Positions 1 through 9,212 of a stretch of DNA of 64,000 nucleotides are shown here, piece by piece. The notes under the pieces were generated by a model, which worked only from the letters and a program-made list of their open reading frames with translations, did no database searches and was not told the DNA's origin. The position numbers were made by a program, and so were the translations under genes. Within the stretch, counting starts at the first letter, position 1; every line of letters starts with the position of its first letter. The stretch comes from Pedobacter sp. FW305-3-2-15-E-R2A2 (GTDB lineage: Bacteria > Bacteroidota > Bacteroidia > Sphingobacteriales > Sphingobacteriaceae), in NCBI RefSeq assembly GCF_038446955.1, contig NZ_CP151803.1, positions 5,208,001-5,272,000 on the forward strand, given 5' to 3'.

Positions 1-1317
1 TTCAATAAAGACATCTTCAAAACCAACAAATAAATCTGAAGAAGCCGAACAATAAATCTTGACCAGATCCGCGTAGCTTGCAAATTTCAACAGCCGGTAA
101 CCATAGGTATAAAGGCTCTGTTTCTGATTGGCTATCGGCAGGATTTTAGTCAAAATTCCGGAACTGATTTTTGTAAACTGACTGGGGTTAAAAAAATCCA
201 GGTGTTTAAAAGGAACATACCTTCTATACCCTCCAAATAACTCATCCGCCCCATCTCCATTCAGGACTACCGTGATGTATTTCTTAGCCTCTTTGGCCAC
301 ATAGTAGCTGGGAATTGCCGAATTGTCGGAATTTGGTTCCCCGTGATTTGAAATGATCTTTTCGATATCATTTGCCAGATCGGCAAAATCAATCTCCACC
401 ACAGTATGCTCCGTATCGTACTTTCTGGCCACCTTTTCTGCAAGTTGCGATTCATCAAATGAACCCGCTACTTTTACGGTAAAGGTCTTTAGCTTGGATT
501 GCTGCTGCGCAGCCATCGCGGTGACCAGTCCACTGTCAATCCCCCCGCTTAAAAAGGAACCTACATCCAGATCCGCACTTTCTATTCTGCGTTTCACTGC
601 CGTTTTTAAATGCTGGTCCAGCTGGCTTAATGAATCTTCATAATTAAAATGCTGGTCATTCAGGTAGGCATCTTCTATCTTAAACCAGGAATGCTGTTCT
701 GCCGCTCCGGATAAGGCGTCGATCACCATGTATTGCCCGTTTTCCAACTCATTTACGAGGTGATAAGGCGTTGCTGTCCGATAATAATGCCCCAGGTAGA
801 GGTAATCGGCCATTGCCGCATAATTCACTTCCGGCCGACAAACCCGATAGAGCACATTGAGTTCTGAGGAAAAAACATAACTCCTGCCCTTATTATAAAT
901 ATATAAAGGTTTTTTCCCTGCCCTGTCCCTGGCCAGGTACAATTTAAGGTTTATTGTATCGTACAAAGCGAAGGCAAACATGCCATCAAATTCTTCCAGC
1001 ATCTTCATTCCCAGCTGTTCAAATAACATCAGGATGGTCAGCGTATCGGAATTTGAAGCAGCGCTGAGCTTATATTTCTGCCTCAGCTCCATGTGGTTGT
1101 AGATCTCTCCGTTAAACACCAGAACCAATCCGTTATGCTTCATCGGTTGCTGCCCCGATGCCGTTAAATCCTGAATTGCCAACCTCGTATGGTAAAGGTT
1201 CACCGGATGCTGGTTAAAACAGCCCTGCTCATCGGGTCCGCGGTGAAACAGCCCTTCAAAGATCTGTTCCTTCGCGATCGCATGTTCATAATTTAATGTT
1301 CCAAAGATTCCACACAT
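1..1317 (-). CDS. asnB: Asparagine synthase (glutamine-hydrolysing), 3' end cut by window edge
   Basis: Amidotransferase that moves the amide nitrogen of glutamine onto a carboxylate activated as an AMP ester. The start is the ATG whose product begins MCGIFGT, so Cys2 becomes the N-terminal nucleophile, as in class II glutaminases. RGPDEQG follows in the glutaminase domain. The PP-loop SGGIDSG lies near residue 257 and GDGADELFGGY near residue 354. The 439 codons present are shorter than the family's usual 600-odd because the C-terminus lies outside the window. The first 25 bases overlap the end of the upstream glycosyltransferase gene, so it belongs to the polysaccharide operon. AsnB homologues in such operons often amidate a uronic acid in the repeat unit, and the UDP-HexNAc dehydrogenase of the same operon would supply one. 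That role is inferred; free asparagine synthesis is the alternative. Confidence 0.93.
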   Translation of the reverse strand, partial: MCGIFGTLNYEHAIAKEQIFEGLFHRGPDEQGCFNQHPVNLYHTRLAIQDLTASGQQPMKHNGLVLVFNGEIYNHMELRQKYKLSAASNSDTLTILMLFEQLGMKMLEEFDGMFAFALYDTINLKLYLARDRAGKKPLYIYNKGRSYVFSSELNVLYRVCRPEVNYAAMADYLYLGHYYRTATPYHLVNELENGQYMVIDALSGAAEQHSWFKIEDAYLNDQHFNYEDSLSQLDQHLKTAVKRRIESADLDVGSFLSGGIDSGLVTAMAAQQQSKLKTFTVKVAGSFDESQLAEKVARKYDTEHTVVEIDFADLANDIEKIISNHGEPNSDNSAIPSYYVAKEAKKYITVVLNGDGADELFGGYRRYVPFKHLDFFNPSQFTKISSGILTKILPIANQKQSLYTYGYRLLKFASYADLVKIYCSASSDLFVGFEDVFIE

Positions 1318-2387
1318 CGCGATTCAGTTTTTTCAATCAGTGTTTTCCATTGCTTCATCACTACGGCTTCAGAAAACTGGGCTTCAATGTATTGCCTTCC
1401 CCTTTCGCCAAGTGCTGTCCGCTCTGCCTCCGTCATATTCATGACCTTTAGCAGCTTACCTGCCAAATCGTATTCGTCTTGTTTTTCAAATAAAAAACCA
1501 CAGTTCACAGCAGTCAGCAGTTCCTTATTCCCGTCAATATCACTGACCAGCACCGGTAAAGCATGCGCCATCGCCTCCAGCACGGCATTGGGCATCCCCT
1601 CCGAGAAGGAAGAGAGTACAAAAGCATCAGACTGTTTCAGAAAAACGGAGGCTTCCGGCTTAAAACCAATCAGGTTTACCCGCTCCTGGATATTCAGCTC
1701 TTCAATCATCTGATAGGGCCAGGTTACGCCACCCAGTTCTCCGATAATGTCCACACTAAAGTTCCGGTCTTTGATCAGTGCGATCGCTTTAAACAAGGTT
1801 GGATAATCTTTATTCCACCTGAAATGCCCCACACAAATCCATTTAAAAACCTCCCCTTTTTCTACTGCCGGGGAAACTTCTTCAGGAATAAAAATGCCGT
1901 TATGAATCACCATTCCCTGCTTTAACCGGGGATTCCTGCTTTCAAAATTACTTTTAGAAGCCGCTGAATTATAGACCACCGCATCATCCAATCCCGTCGT
2001 CATTTTAAATGGCACAAACCATTTTGCCGGGAGGACAGAAATTCTGATGCTCGAGATGAGCTTAAACTTCAGCCTCATTTTCAACAAACGGGCAAAAATG
2101 ATGGCGATAAACATAAAGGCAATCAGCACATCCGGTTTAAATCCTTTTACCCTTGCGTAGAGCAGCCGGAGATTGGACATGAAATGTCCGGACCAGCTAT
2201 TCAAAAAGACCACTTCCAGTCCTGATTTTTCGAGTGCCTCCTTAAATTCATCTATAGGTTTCAGCGAAATGATCAGCACCTGCTCCCCTTCCGATTTCAG
2301 AAAAAGAGCCAGCTTTAACAATTGTGTTTCTGCGCCCCCTTTACTCATGGAAGGGGTCAGTAAAATCACGCGTTTGGGAGCTTTCAT
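1293..2387 (-). CDS. Glycosyltransferase family 4 (GT-B fold)
   Basis: Predicted retaining glycosyltransferase of 364 residues that adds one sugar to the lipid-linked repeat unit at the cytoplasmic face. The N-terminal acceptor domain starts with the typical PSMSKGGAETQLLKL glycine-rich loop. The C-terminal donor domain starts near residue 185 (FKWICVGHFRWNKDYPTL) and carries the EX7E signature EGMPNAVLE followed by AMAHALPVLVSD. It overlaps the ATP-grasp gene upstream by 4 bases and asnB downstream by 25, showing tight translational coupling. Donor and linkage cannot be read from the sequence. Family assignment is secure; the specific step is unknown. Confidence 0.92.
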   Translation of the reverse strand: MKAPKRVILLTPSMSKGGAETQLLKLALFLKSEGEQVLIISLKPIDEFKEALEKSGLEVVFLNSWSGHFMSNLRLLYARVKGFKPDVLIAFMFIAIIFARLLKMRLKFKLISSIRISVLPAKWFVPFKMTTGLDDAVVYNSAASKSNFESRNPRLKQGMVIHNGIFIPEEVSPAVEKGEVFKWICVGHFRWNKDYPTLFKAIALIKDRNFSVDIIGELGGVTWPYQMIEELNIQERVNLIGFKPEASVFLKQSDAFVLSSFSEGMPNAVLEAMAHALPVLVSDIDGNKELLTAVNCGFLFEKQDEYDLAGKLLKVMNMTEAERTALGERGRQYIEAQFSEAVVMKQWKTLIEKTESRCVESLEH

Positions 2388-3439
2388 AGCGCTGATGCCG
2401 ATAGGTAAGCTTTCACCTGCTTCTGTTTAATCCTGAAAACAACGTCTACATACTTCGCATCCCAGGAATTGAAAAGACTAAAATGTTGTTTATAAAAAGC
2501 ATAGGCCTTTTCCCTGACTTCCATTTTCGGATTCGGCTGATAAAATGGGCTCACCTCCAGATAAATAGGCTCTGTGCTCAGGTCATCGTCCTGCCAGGTA
2601 ATGTCGAAAGCTCCGGTAGTCAGTTCCAGTGAGCGGAAAGTATCGATAATGTGCTGCCTCCAGTGCTCCGGAAAAGAATCAAAATCAACCTCACTGCCAT
2701 AACTTGTCGAGGTTGGCTTCCATTCTTTGTCTTTATTGATCCGCCAGTAATGAAGCACAATTTCTCCATCCACCAGAATAACCCGCAGGTCTTTCCTCAT
2801 ATTGATGAGCTCCTGGGCGATGATGTGCCTGTTCTTTCTGATAAAATCAGGATCGGCGACCAATCTCGCAAGGTCAGCATAGCTGGCAATCTTGAATACC
2901 CCTTCTGCAGAGCAGGAATGTTCTGCCTTAATCAGGTAGGGGAATTTTATTTTTGCATTCAGCAGGTGTTTCATGGAATCAAAAATCCTGGTCCTCGGTT
3001 CATGAACCTTCGCCATATAAAACCGCTGGTGCATATAGGTCTTATTTTCCCAGAAAATCGTCTCACACTGTTTTGGAAAAACCTCATTTCCCTGAATTTC
3101 CAGCTGCCGGGTAATGTGTAATAAAATATTGGTATAATCGTCGAAACCATAAATATTGTACCTGTTATTGATGGAAAAGAAAATCTTCTTATCGTGGTAC
3201 TTGCCGATTCTTTTTCCGGTCACCATTCTGAATTCTTTATTTTCTGCCACCAGACCGGCAATTGTGGCCATGTCCCAGATAAAAGCATCTGATCCGAAAT
3301 AGAGGAGCGAGAGGTTAGGAATCCAGATGAGGATCTCGCTTTTGGAATGGTAAAGTTTCCAGAACCGGATCCATTTAATGCTGACAATAATCTGAAAAAT
3401 TCTCGCAAGTCTTTTGAGTATCCTGGTGATCGATTTCAT
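2384..3439 (-). CDS. ATP-grasp fold protein, probable carboxylate-amine ligase
   Basis: A 351-residue protein with ATP-grasp hallmarks. There is a nucleotide-binding lysine segment FPYLIKAEHSCSAEG (about 166-180), the strand HIIAQELINMRKDLRVI (205-221) resembling RimK-like enzymes, and late metal-binding acidic positions GAFDITWQDD and PIYLEVSPFYQPNP (276-304). Such enzymes couple a carboxylate to an amine through an acyl-phosphate. It lies between a glycosyltransferase and a HAD/aminotransferase pair and overlaps both neighbours (4 and 65 bases), so it should act on the same product. I infer that it could attach an amino acid or amino alcohol to a sugar acid of the polysaccharide. No close functional relative was recognised, so substrates are unknown. 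Confidence 0.75.
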   Translation of the reverse strand: MKSITRILKRLARIFQIIVSIKWIRFWKLYHSKSEILIWIPNLSLLYFGSDAFIWDMATIAGLVAENKEFRMVTGKRIGKYHDKKIFFSINNRYNIYGFDDYTNILLHITRQLEIQGNEVFPKQCETIFWENKTYMHQRFYMAKVHEPRTRIFDSMKHLLNAKIKFPYLIKAEHSCSAEGVFKIASYADLARLVADPDFIRKNRHIIAQELINMRKDLRVILVDGEIVLHYWRINKDKEWKPTSTSYGSEVDFDSFPEHWRQHIIDTFRSLELTTGAFDITWQDDDLSTEPIYLEVSPFYQPNPKMEVREKAYAFYKQHFSLFNSWDAKYVDVVFRIKQKQVKAYLSASAL

Positions 3440-3986
3440 CTGTTTTTTTGTTTGAATTGATTATTTCTATTTCTTTAATGCCCAGATAGGTAAGCGGAAG
3501 GCCATTTACTTCCTGAATCAGCTCATCGTACAATTTCATATCGCCATGCTCATGGTTATAACTCAGGTCATCAATATAAACGACAGGGAGTTCCATTGAA
3601 ATCAACGTTTTGATATAATACATTTTATCCGCAGCATGGGCGACCAGGATCAGGTCGCAACCCTCCAACCCGCAGGACCGCAGCCATTGCCGTGTAGTCC
3701 GGTAGCTCAGAAAGCCTCTTGCGGAGATAAAGATCACTTTTGCCACTTTTCGCTTGCAGACAATGAGCTTACGCATCCCCAGAAATACCGATAAAGAGCG
3801 GTACCTGTCTTGCTCTTTATCGTACACCAGCTCTTGGAGTGATGGCCAGGTATCCGCAAGCGTATTGTCTATGTCTACGAGATAAACAGGAACCAAGGGT
3901 TTCAGGCTCGCCTTGATCCTGTGGAATTTCCATTTAAATAAACGGCTAAAAAAGCCGTAATAGATCCGTTTAAACAGCCCTTTCAT
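3375..3986 (-). CDS. HAD-superfamily hydrolase
   Basis: A 203-residue haloacid-dehalogenase-like phosphatase. All four motifs are visible: motif I DIDNTLAD (38-45, nucleophile and acid-base aspartates), motif II serine in VIFISARGF (Ser88), a motif III lysine around DKMYYIK (121-126), and motif IV YIDDLSYNHE (Asp139-Asp140). It probably removes phosphate from a small molecule in the cytoplasm. It overlaps the aminotransferase upstream by 17 bases and the ATP-grasp gene downstream by 65, an unusually long overlap that implies coupled translation. A phosphorylated amino acid or amino alcohol made by the aminotransferase-like neighbour is a reasonable but unproven substrate. Confidence 0.82.
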   Translation of the reverse strand: MKGLFKRIYYGFFSRLFKWKFHRIKASLKPLVPVYLVDIDNTLADTWPSLQELVYDKEQDRYRSLSVFLGMRKLIVCKRKVAKVIFISARGFLSYRTTRQWLRSCGLEGCDLILVAHAADKMYYIKTLISMELPVVYIDDLSYNHEHGDMKLYDELIQEVNGLPLTYLGIKEIEIINSNKKTDEIDHQDTQKTCENFSDYCQH

Positions 3987-5175
3987 CGATCAGGTCTAAA
4001 ACAAAGTTCATTTCCAGACAGGATTTCAGGCTTTCGATAATGTAGTTGTTTTCTGCTCTTGAGCGCGAAGCCAGCCTGATGAACTGCCCTTCCAATCCGA
4101 TTTTATCATCACAGGTCCGGATATAGATGCCATAGGTAATCAATAATTTGGCGACAAATTCTGAAGCCATAATGCCATTCGTCAATTCAATGAGCACAAA
4201 ATTCGCCATGCTTGGGTAAACCTTAATGTAAGGGAGCTGCCGGAGTTCTTTGATAAATTCCAGCGTTTCTACAATGTATTTAACACGAAGGATATCATAC
4301 CTCATCGCAAAGTCGCTCCTGGCATACAACCTGAAAAAGTATTCCGCCAATCCGTTGGAATTCCAGAGATACCCATTGTTCAGCAGCTGCTGAACATATT
4401 CCTGCCTCATAATGCCATAACCTGCCCGGATTCCAGCCACGCCAAAATCCTTAGACATGCTCTTAATGACAATCAGGTTTGGGTTTTCCTCCACCAGACT
4501 GGCCAGAGAAACCAGCTGATAGCTTTTGCTCTCATAAGCAAAATGGATAAAACTTTCATCTACGATGATGTTCTTTACAAACCACAATTCATCCAGAATG
4601 CGCTGTACATCGACCACCCTGATGTAAGCACCATTGGGGTTATTTGGATTAATGAGTACAATCGTATCCGGCCGGTGAAACTTGACTTTGGCAATGTAAT
4701 GCTCCACATCCAGGCTGTAATCTTCTGCTTTGGAAAGCTCATTGTAAATCACTTCTACCCCTTCTTTCACGTACTCGTAATAAGAAGAAAAAGTAGGGAT
4801 ATTGATCATGATCTTTTTCTCTGTAAAGTTGTGGATCACGGCCTGTATGATCTCAATAGCCCCATTACCAATAAAAATCTGCTTGGGATTTATCGCGAGG
4901 AACTCCGCCAGAATTTCAGCGATCACGCTATTCTGAGAGGGATAACACTCGAGCAGGTCTCTGATCTTTCCGGTTTCCAGGATTTCTTTATTGAAATATT
5001 CAATAAACAGATCCGTTGCATAAGGGTTGGACAGAAAGCAGGCGTCGATTTTAATCTCCACCTCGGGAAGCTTTTGCCTGAAGGTAAAAATGCCAGGTGA
5101 ATGTGATCCCGCTTCATTTTTTAAGATTTCCAGTTTTTTGACAACTATCAATTCTTCATCAGTAAATTTCATCAT
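3970..5175 (-). CDS. PLP-dependent aminotransferase, class I/II (HisC/CobD-like)
   Basis: A 401-residue fold-type I PLP enzyme. Visible elements are FIGNGAIEIIQAVI (cofactor phosphate region, about 101-114), NPNNPNG (176-182), IIVDESF (Asp206 to the pyridine nitrogen) and the Schiff-base lysine in SMSKDFGVAGIRAGYG (Lys242). The combination resembles histidinol-phosphate aminotransferase and the threonine-phosphate decarboxylase CobD rather than the DegT sugar aminotransferases found elsewhere in this operon. No histidine or cobalamin gene lies nearby. It overlaps the HAD gene by 17 bases and is followed by the ATP-grasp gene, so the three may form a side pathway making an amine substituent for the polysaccharide. 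That pathway is inferred. Confidence 0.88.
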   Translation of the reverse strand: MMKFTDEELIVVKKLEILKNEAGSHSPGIFTFRQKLPEVEIKIDACFLSNPYATDLFIEYFNKEILETGKIRDLLECYPSQNSVIAEILAEFLAINPKQIFIGNGAIEIIQAVIHNFTEKKIMINIPTFSSYYEYVKEGVEVIYNELSKAEDYSLDVEHYIAKVKFHRPDTIVLINPNNPNGAYIRVVDVQRILDELWFVKNIIVDESFIHFAYESKSYQLVSLASLVEENPNLIVIKSMSKDFGVAGIRAGYGIMRQEYVQQLLNNGYLWNSNGLAEYFFRLYARSDFAMRYDILRVKYIVETLEFIKELRQLPYIKVYPSMANFVLIELTNGIMASEFVAKLLITYGIYIRTCDDKIGLEGQFIRLASRSRAENNYIIESLKSCLEMNFVLDLIDERAV

Positions 5176-5196
5176 CTTGTTTCGGTATTGAATGGT

Positions 5197-6336
5197 TCAA
5201 CAATAGAGTTCCCGAACTTTATGCTCCATTAAGTTCATGGCAATCGCATACACTTTTAAATGCTTACAGGCAGAAATACCAATGGTATATTTCTCTTCAT
5301 AATCTTTCTTTAAATTCTCCTTTATAAGGGCCTTATCAGAACTGTATAAGGCCTGTTTTAAAGCGTCATAATAAGCCGCTGTACTGACATCTTCACTTAA
5401 AAAACCAGTAACCCCGGTACTGATCATTTCTTTCATCCCCCCGATGGGCGTACATACAGGAATACAACCTACAGACATCGCCTCGATCAGGGAGATCGGC
5501 ATTCCTTCCCAGGTGCTCGACAAGCAGAAGGCATCTGCGATACTCAGGTAATCCCCCACATTTTTCTTTCCACCCAGGAACTCAATATGATCATCAGCTC
5601 CCACCTGTTTTTTCAAACGCTGGTACAACTTCTCCTCCTTTACTTCCCCGATGATCAGTAAGCGGCAAGGCCTGTCCTCCTTTTCATTGATTTTCTGAAC
5701 CACCTCGATCAGGAGCTTCTGGTTCTTCTCCGGAGAGATCCGGCCAATATGAACCAGTAGAAAACCAGCCCCGGGGCCCTTATATTTCCTGAGCAGCTCT
5801 TCCCGCTCTTCTGTAATCCGCATTGGAGGCCTTGCATTTTCAATCACCACATCATTCCTCAACCCGTAATACTCCCGGTAAGACTTGCTGCAATTGCCGG
5901 AGATGGTTACAGGGATCACCTTATTCCTTTTATAAAACAGCTTGCGGAACAGCTTCAACATTCGTCCGGGACATTCCGCTTCCGCCAGGTTATGGATCGT
6001 ATGAAAAAAAATAGTATCATTTCTATCCAGGCGATACAACAGCAGGTACTCGCTGCTATTTTGATGACTGTGTACAATATCTGGTGCCTGAGCCTTTAGC
6101 CAGGCCGTGAGTTTCATCAGTACTGACCAGCTGAATCCGCTTTTCTTTTCAAAAGAAACATAAGTTACGCGGTCGTCTATCTCCCCAAGAAAGCTGTCTT
6201 CTTTAGCGTTTCCGCAGAGCGAAACGAGGATAATCTCCTGTTCCGGTTTACGGGACATTTCATTACAAAGGTCGATCACGAAGCGCTCCGCACCTCCCCT
6301 CGCGAGGTTACCGATGATGTGTATGATCTTAGACAT
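5197..6336 (-). CDS. Glycosyltransferase family 4 (GT-B fold)
   Basis: A 379-residue glycosyltransferase of the polysaccharide operon. I chose the ATG at 6336, whose product begins MSKIIHIIGNLARGGAERF, because that loop is the normal N-terminus of the fold. The open frame runs 33 codons further upstream, but that extension lies inside the polymerase gene and looks non-functional. The donor domain begins near GFLLVHIGRISPEKNQKLL, and the EX7E motif is EGMPISLIE followed by AMSVGCIPVCTPIGG. The start overlaps the wzy-like gene by 8 bases. Donor sugar and acceptor are not readable. Confidence 0.92.
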   Translation of the reverse strand: MSKIIHIIGNLARGGAERFVIDLCNEMSRKPEQEIILVSLCGNAKEDSFLGEIDDRVTYVSFEKKSGFSWSVLMKLTAWLKAQAPDIVHSHQNSSEYLLLYRLDRNDTIFFHTIHNLAEAECPGRMLKLFRKLFYKRNKVIPVTISGNCSKSYREYYGLRNDVVIENARPPMRITEEREELLRKYKGPGAGFLLVHIGRISPEKNQKLLIEVVQKINEKEDRPCRLLIIGEVKEEKLYQRLKKQVGADDHIEFLGGKKNVGDYLSIADAFCLSSTWEGMPISLIEAMSVGCIPVCTPIGGMKEMISTGVTGFLSEDVSTAAYYDALKQALYSSDKALIKENLKKDYEEKYTIGISACKHLKVYAIAMNLMEHKVRELYC

Positions 6337-7516
6337 GAGCTTCTTTTTGTCGTTGGTACAGATGAAGGATACTGAAATAGAGAAAAACTGTTGGCCCGTC
6401 TGCACTAATGAGCCATGGGTTGTGCGAGAGCGCATTCACCGAAACCCCTAAAAAAGAGAAACAAAGGCAGGCCAGCATGGCATTTTCCGGTTCCCTAAGG
6501 TGATGAAAGACATATATACAAGCCTTTCCCACCCGATAATAAATCGCCACCAGCAAACCCAATCCCAGAAAAGGGCCGAGGTAAGTGAAAAATATCAGGT
6601 AAGCATTATGAGAAGTAATTCCCGAAGAAAATACGTAATCCCGGTAAATCACATCACTCCAGTTTTTGCCGTAAAAAATCAGCCCATAAGGATAATCCGT
6701 ATAGATGCGCAGGTTTTCTTCGGCAAGGTTGGAACGGTTGTATGCCGCATCGTTATGGTTGTTCTTCGTTAATATATTATTGTAGGAATCCAGGTTGTCT
6801 TTGAGTACATAATTGTACAACAGTCCGCAAACCACTATCATCAACGCAATGACCAGAACCGCTCTGAACCGGTAATACAACGTCAGAAACAAGAAGGTTG
6901 CCCCCACAAATCCGACAAATACAGAACGCTGCATCCCCAGAAAAACAAAAAGCAGACAGCCCCCTAAAGCAATTCCTTTGACGATCAAAGGTGTTTTGAA
7001 AGCACAGGTACAAATGAAAGCAAAAGGGATCAATGCCGCCAGCTGATAACCATAAGAAAACTGACTAAGCGCAATTCCCGCCGGGCTCTGTAAAATCTTA
7101 TCGCCCAGAATCAGCTCCCTCAAGGTATCCATCTCTCCATAATAATGATTGAGGACCATTACGATAGAAGAAAGGAGCAATAAACCATAAAACAACCAAA
7201 CGGAAACCTGGAACCTTCGCTCACTATTGCCCACAAAATAATTGAAATAGAAAGCACAGATCATGATGCAGAGGATGTTGGCCGCAAAACTGTTGACTTC
7301 CGAAAGGCCGATCACATAATAGAAAAATAAGGCGATGCAAAGCAGGATGAGCTCCCTTCCATATTGGAACTTAGCCGCTCCTTTTTCCCGGAATAAAAAT
7401 ACCAGTGGAAAGCAGAACAGAAAGGGTGCCGGGATCCGGAATACATCCGTCAGGAAAATCCCGAACGCCAATGTTCCCAGGTAAAACATCATGAGCAGTG
7501 TGACAATTAATTTCAT
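6329..7516 (-). CDS. wzy: Wzy-like O-antigen/exopolysaccharide polymerase
   Basis: A 395-residue integral membrane protein with about ten hydrophobic segments. It has a large periplasmic-type loop around residues 245-300 (NYVLKDNLDSYNNIL to SSGITSHNAYLIFFTYLG), the layout of the O-antigen ligase/polymerase family. It would join flipped repeat units in the periplasm. Sequence conservation in this family is weak, so the call rests on topology, the SHNAYL-type segment common in Wzy/WaaL proteins, and its place in an operon that also has Wzx, Wza and Wzc but no other polymerase candidate. A ligase role is possible, but the operon looks like a secreted or capsular polymer rather than LPS. Confidence 0.8.
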   Translation of the reverse strand: MKLIVTLLMMFYLGTLAFGIFLTDVFRIPAPFLFCFPLVFLFREKGAAKFQYGRELILLCIALFFYYVIGLSEVNSFAANILCIMICAFYFNYFVGNSERRFQVSVWLFYGLLLLSSIVMVLNHYYGEMDTLRELILGDKILQSPAGIALSQFSYGYQLAALIPFAFICTCAFKTPLIVKGIALGGCLLFVFLGMQRSVFVGFVGATFLFLTLYYRFRAVLVIALMIVVCGLLYNYVLKDNLDSYNNILTKNNHNDAAYNRSNLAEENLRIYTDYPYGLIFYGKNWSDVIYRDYVFSSGITSHNAYLIFFTYLGPFLGLGLLVAIYYRVGKACIYVFHHLREPENAMLACLCFSFLGVSVNALSHNPWLISADGPTVFLYFSILHLYQRQKEAHV

Positions 7517-7521
7517 AGCAA

Positions 7522-8607
7522 TCAGGTGTTATTGATGCTTTCTTTAAAAAAACTGATGAATTTATCCGCGTCATTGATCGCCTCATTATACCTTTCCTGA
7601 CCATTTCTCGCGATCGCTCTGTAATACTTATAGTTGTTGATGATCTCCGTTAACTGGCCTTCCAATCCGGATAAGTTCCAATGCACCGGAACATAAGTTT
7701 CGTCCGCAATAAAAAGATCCGGAAAGGTTTCTATATGACTCATGACCGGTTTTACCAGTACTGCGCCGGAAATAAAAGTTTCAAAATCACGGTAACAGAT
7801 CTCTCCCCATCCAAAGGGGCTGACACTCAGCTTGGAAGCCTTCAGCTCTTTCCAGTACCTTGTTTTACTGACATTGGCGCCCGTTGCCATCTGCAGGTTC
7901 ATCTCTTTGAAAAGAGAAAGCAAATGGTTTCTCTGGTAAAAAACGCCCTTCTGACCTTCATGATCAGCATGAATGGTTCCCCGGTAAGCCAGGTCATACG
8001 GCCTTTGCCGGTAGACATCTGCAAAGCGAACAGGGTATAAATCATAGCTCAGGTAATTGCTCAGCCGACTCATCTTGTAGCCGAAATACCGGTAATCATT
8101 AAAGCCGATATTCCATCCCAGCCTTACTTTATGAAGTTCCTTCGGCGGACAAGGTTCAAACCTTTTTCTTGCCTCCGGAGATAAACAGTTTAGCCATACC
8201 CGGATGTCTTTCGTTCCCTCCGGATTCACATAATAATCCCGATTCAGCAGCAGCTGTTTTTTAAGAAAAACATCCACATAAGGAAGCACAGGAAAATCGT
8301 ATGATCCGGTCGAGTCTGCAGCATCAAACCAGATGAGCCGATCTACAGATCCCCTTAAGGCCAGGAGAAAGCGAAAGAGAAAATCCTCATTCCTGGCATT
8401 TCGGTTATTGATGTTCTGCCACCCCTCCCCAAAATACCGGGAATGGATCAGTACATAATCGGCATCAGATAAGCCTTTATCACGATGATCTACGTGGAAT
8501 TCTACCTTCAGCCCATGGCCTAGCAGTTGCTTTTTCCATCGGTGAAAATGATGGGTCTCCCCATAATATTGTTTTGAAGGCCAATCCAGAATCTTTAAAA
8601 TTTTCAT
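7522..8607 (-). CDS. Probable glycosyltransferase, exostosin/GT-B-like
   Basis: A 361-residue cytoplasmic protein starting MKILKILDWPSKQYYGE. The best indicator is the C-terminal block KASKLSVSPFGWGEICYRDFETFISGAVLVKP (about 262-293), which resembles the donor-site region of exostosin-like and some group 1 glycosyltransferases, where an acidic residue and a glycine-rich turn hold the nucleotide sugar. The canonical EX7E motif is absent. It overlaps the phosphoglycosyl transferase gene by 4 bases and precedes the polymerase gene by 5 bases, so a role in repeat-unit assembly is likely. Family membership is tentative. Confidence 0.68.
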   Translation of the reverse strand: MKILKILDWPSKQYYGETHHFHRWKKQLLGHGLKVEFHVDHRDKGLSDADYVLIHSRYFGEGWQNINNRNARNEDFLFRFLLALRGSVDRLIWFDAADSTGSYDFPVLPYVDVFLKKQLLLNRDYYVNPEGTKDIRVWLNCLSPEARKRFEPCPPKELHKVRLGWNIGFNDYRYFGYKMSRLSNYLSYDLYPVRFADVYRQRPYDLAYRGTIHADHEGQKGVFYQRNHLLSLFKEMNLQMATGANVSKTRYWKELKASKLSVSPFGWGEICYRDFETFISGAVLVKPVMSHIETFPDLFIADETYVPVHWNLSGLEGQLTEIINNYKYYRAIARNGQERYNEAINDADKFISFFKESINNT

Positions 8608-9200
8608 TTCAGAAGGATGCTCCTAAGCGTATAGGAAATGATCTTAAAATCGATCCAAAGGTTATGATGATCGATATATTCCAGATTCTGACTGATTTTA
8701 GAAGGGATCACATTGTGGATATAAAAGCTTTCCGGATCTTCTGCTGTAGCCAATAAACTGCTTTCGTTGATGAACTTAATGGAGGCCCAGTCGGTGATTC
8801 CGGGTTTTACGCTGAGCACCCGCTGCTGACTGCTGTCGTACATTTCTACGTATTTAAGCACTTCCGGTCTTGGGCCTACAAAGCTCATCTCCCCTTTCAG
8901 AATATTCAGCAACTGCGGAAGTTCATCCACTTTATGTTTTCTTAACCAGCAACCTACCTTGGTAATCCTGGCGTCATGATCCCCGATCGTCAGTAAACCC
9001 ATCTTATCTGCATCCGGGCACATCGTCCTGAACTTGATCAGTTGAAAACATTTCTGGTTCAGTCCGACTCTGGTCTGTCTGTAAAAAACAGGCCCTTTAT
9101 GCTCTCTTTTCAATAAGACAGCGACCAGCAAGAATACCGGCAGGAGGAAAAATATCCCGATCAGGGAAAAAAATATATCGAATAGCCTTTTCGCATCCAT
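8604..9200 (-). CDS. Initiating phosphoglycosyl transferase (WcaJ/PglC-type bacterial sugar transferase)
   Basis: A 198-residue monotopic phosphoglycosyl transferase that moves a sugar-1-phosphate from a UDP-sugar to undecaprenyl phosphate, the first step of repeat-unit synthesis. It has an N-terminal re-entrant membrane helix (residues 7-30), GPVFYRQTRVGL, KFRTM (56-60), the catalytic Asp-Glu dyad in VDELPQLLN (92-93) and the FVGPRPE loop (107-113). The length matches the short PglC-like form without the extra four-helix domain of WbaP/WcaJ. It lies 12 bases after a DegT aminotransferase gene, so the first sugar may be a diamino or amino-deoxy sugar as in PglC systems; that is inference. Confidence 0.95.
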   Translation of the reverse strand: MDAKRLFDIFFSLIGIFFLLPVFLLVAVLLKREHKGPVFYRQTRVGLNQKCFQLIKFRTMCPDADKMGLLTIGDHDARITKVGCWLRKHKVDELPQLLNILKGEMSFVGPRPEVLKYVEMYDSSQQRVLSVKPGITDWASIKFINESSLLATAEDPESFYIHNVIPSKISQNLEYIDHHNLWIDFKIISYTLRSILLK

Positions 9201-9212
9201 GACCCCAAATCA

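Noticed and set aside
3970..5175. Assignment of the class I/II aminotransferase as histidinol-phosphate aminotransferase (hisC)
   Set aside because: There are no other histidine genes nearby and the context is a polysaccharide operon; only the fold family is supported.
6337..6435. 33-codon upstream extension of the GT4 gene ending at 5197
   Set aside because: It lies inside the polymerase gene, and the standard N-terminal strand of the fold starts at the ATG at 6336.
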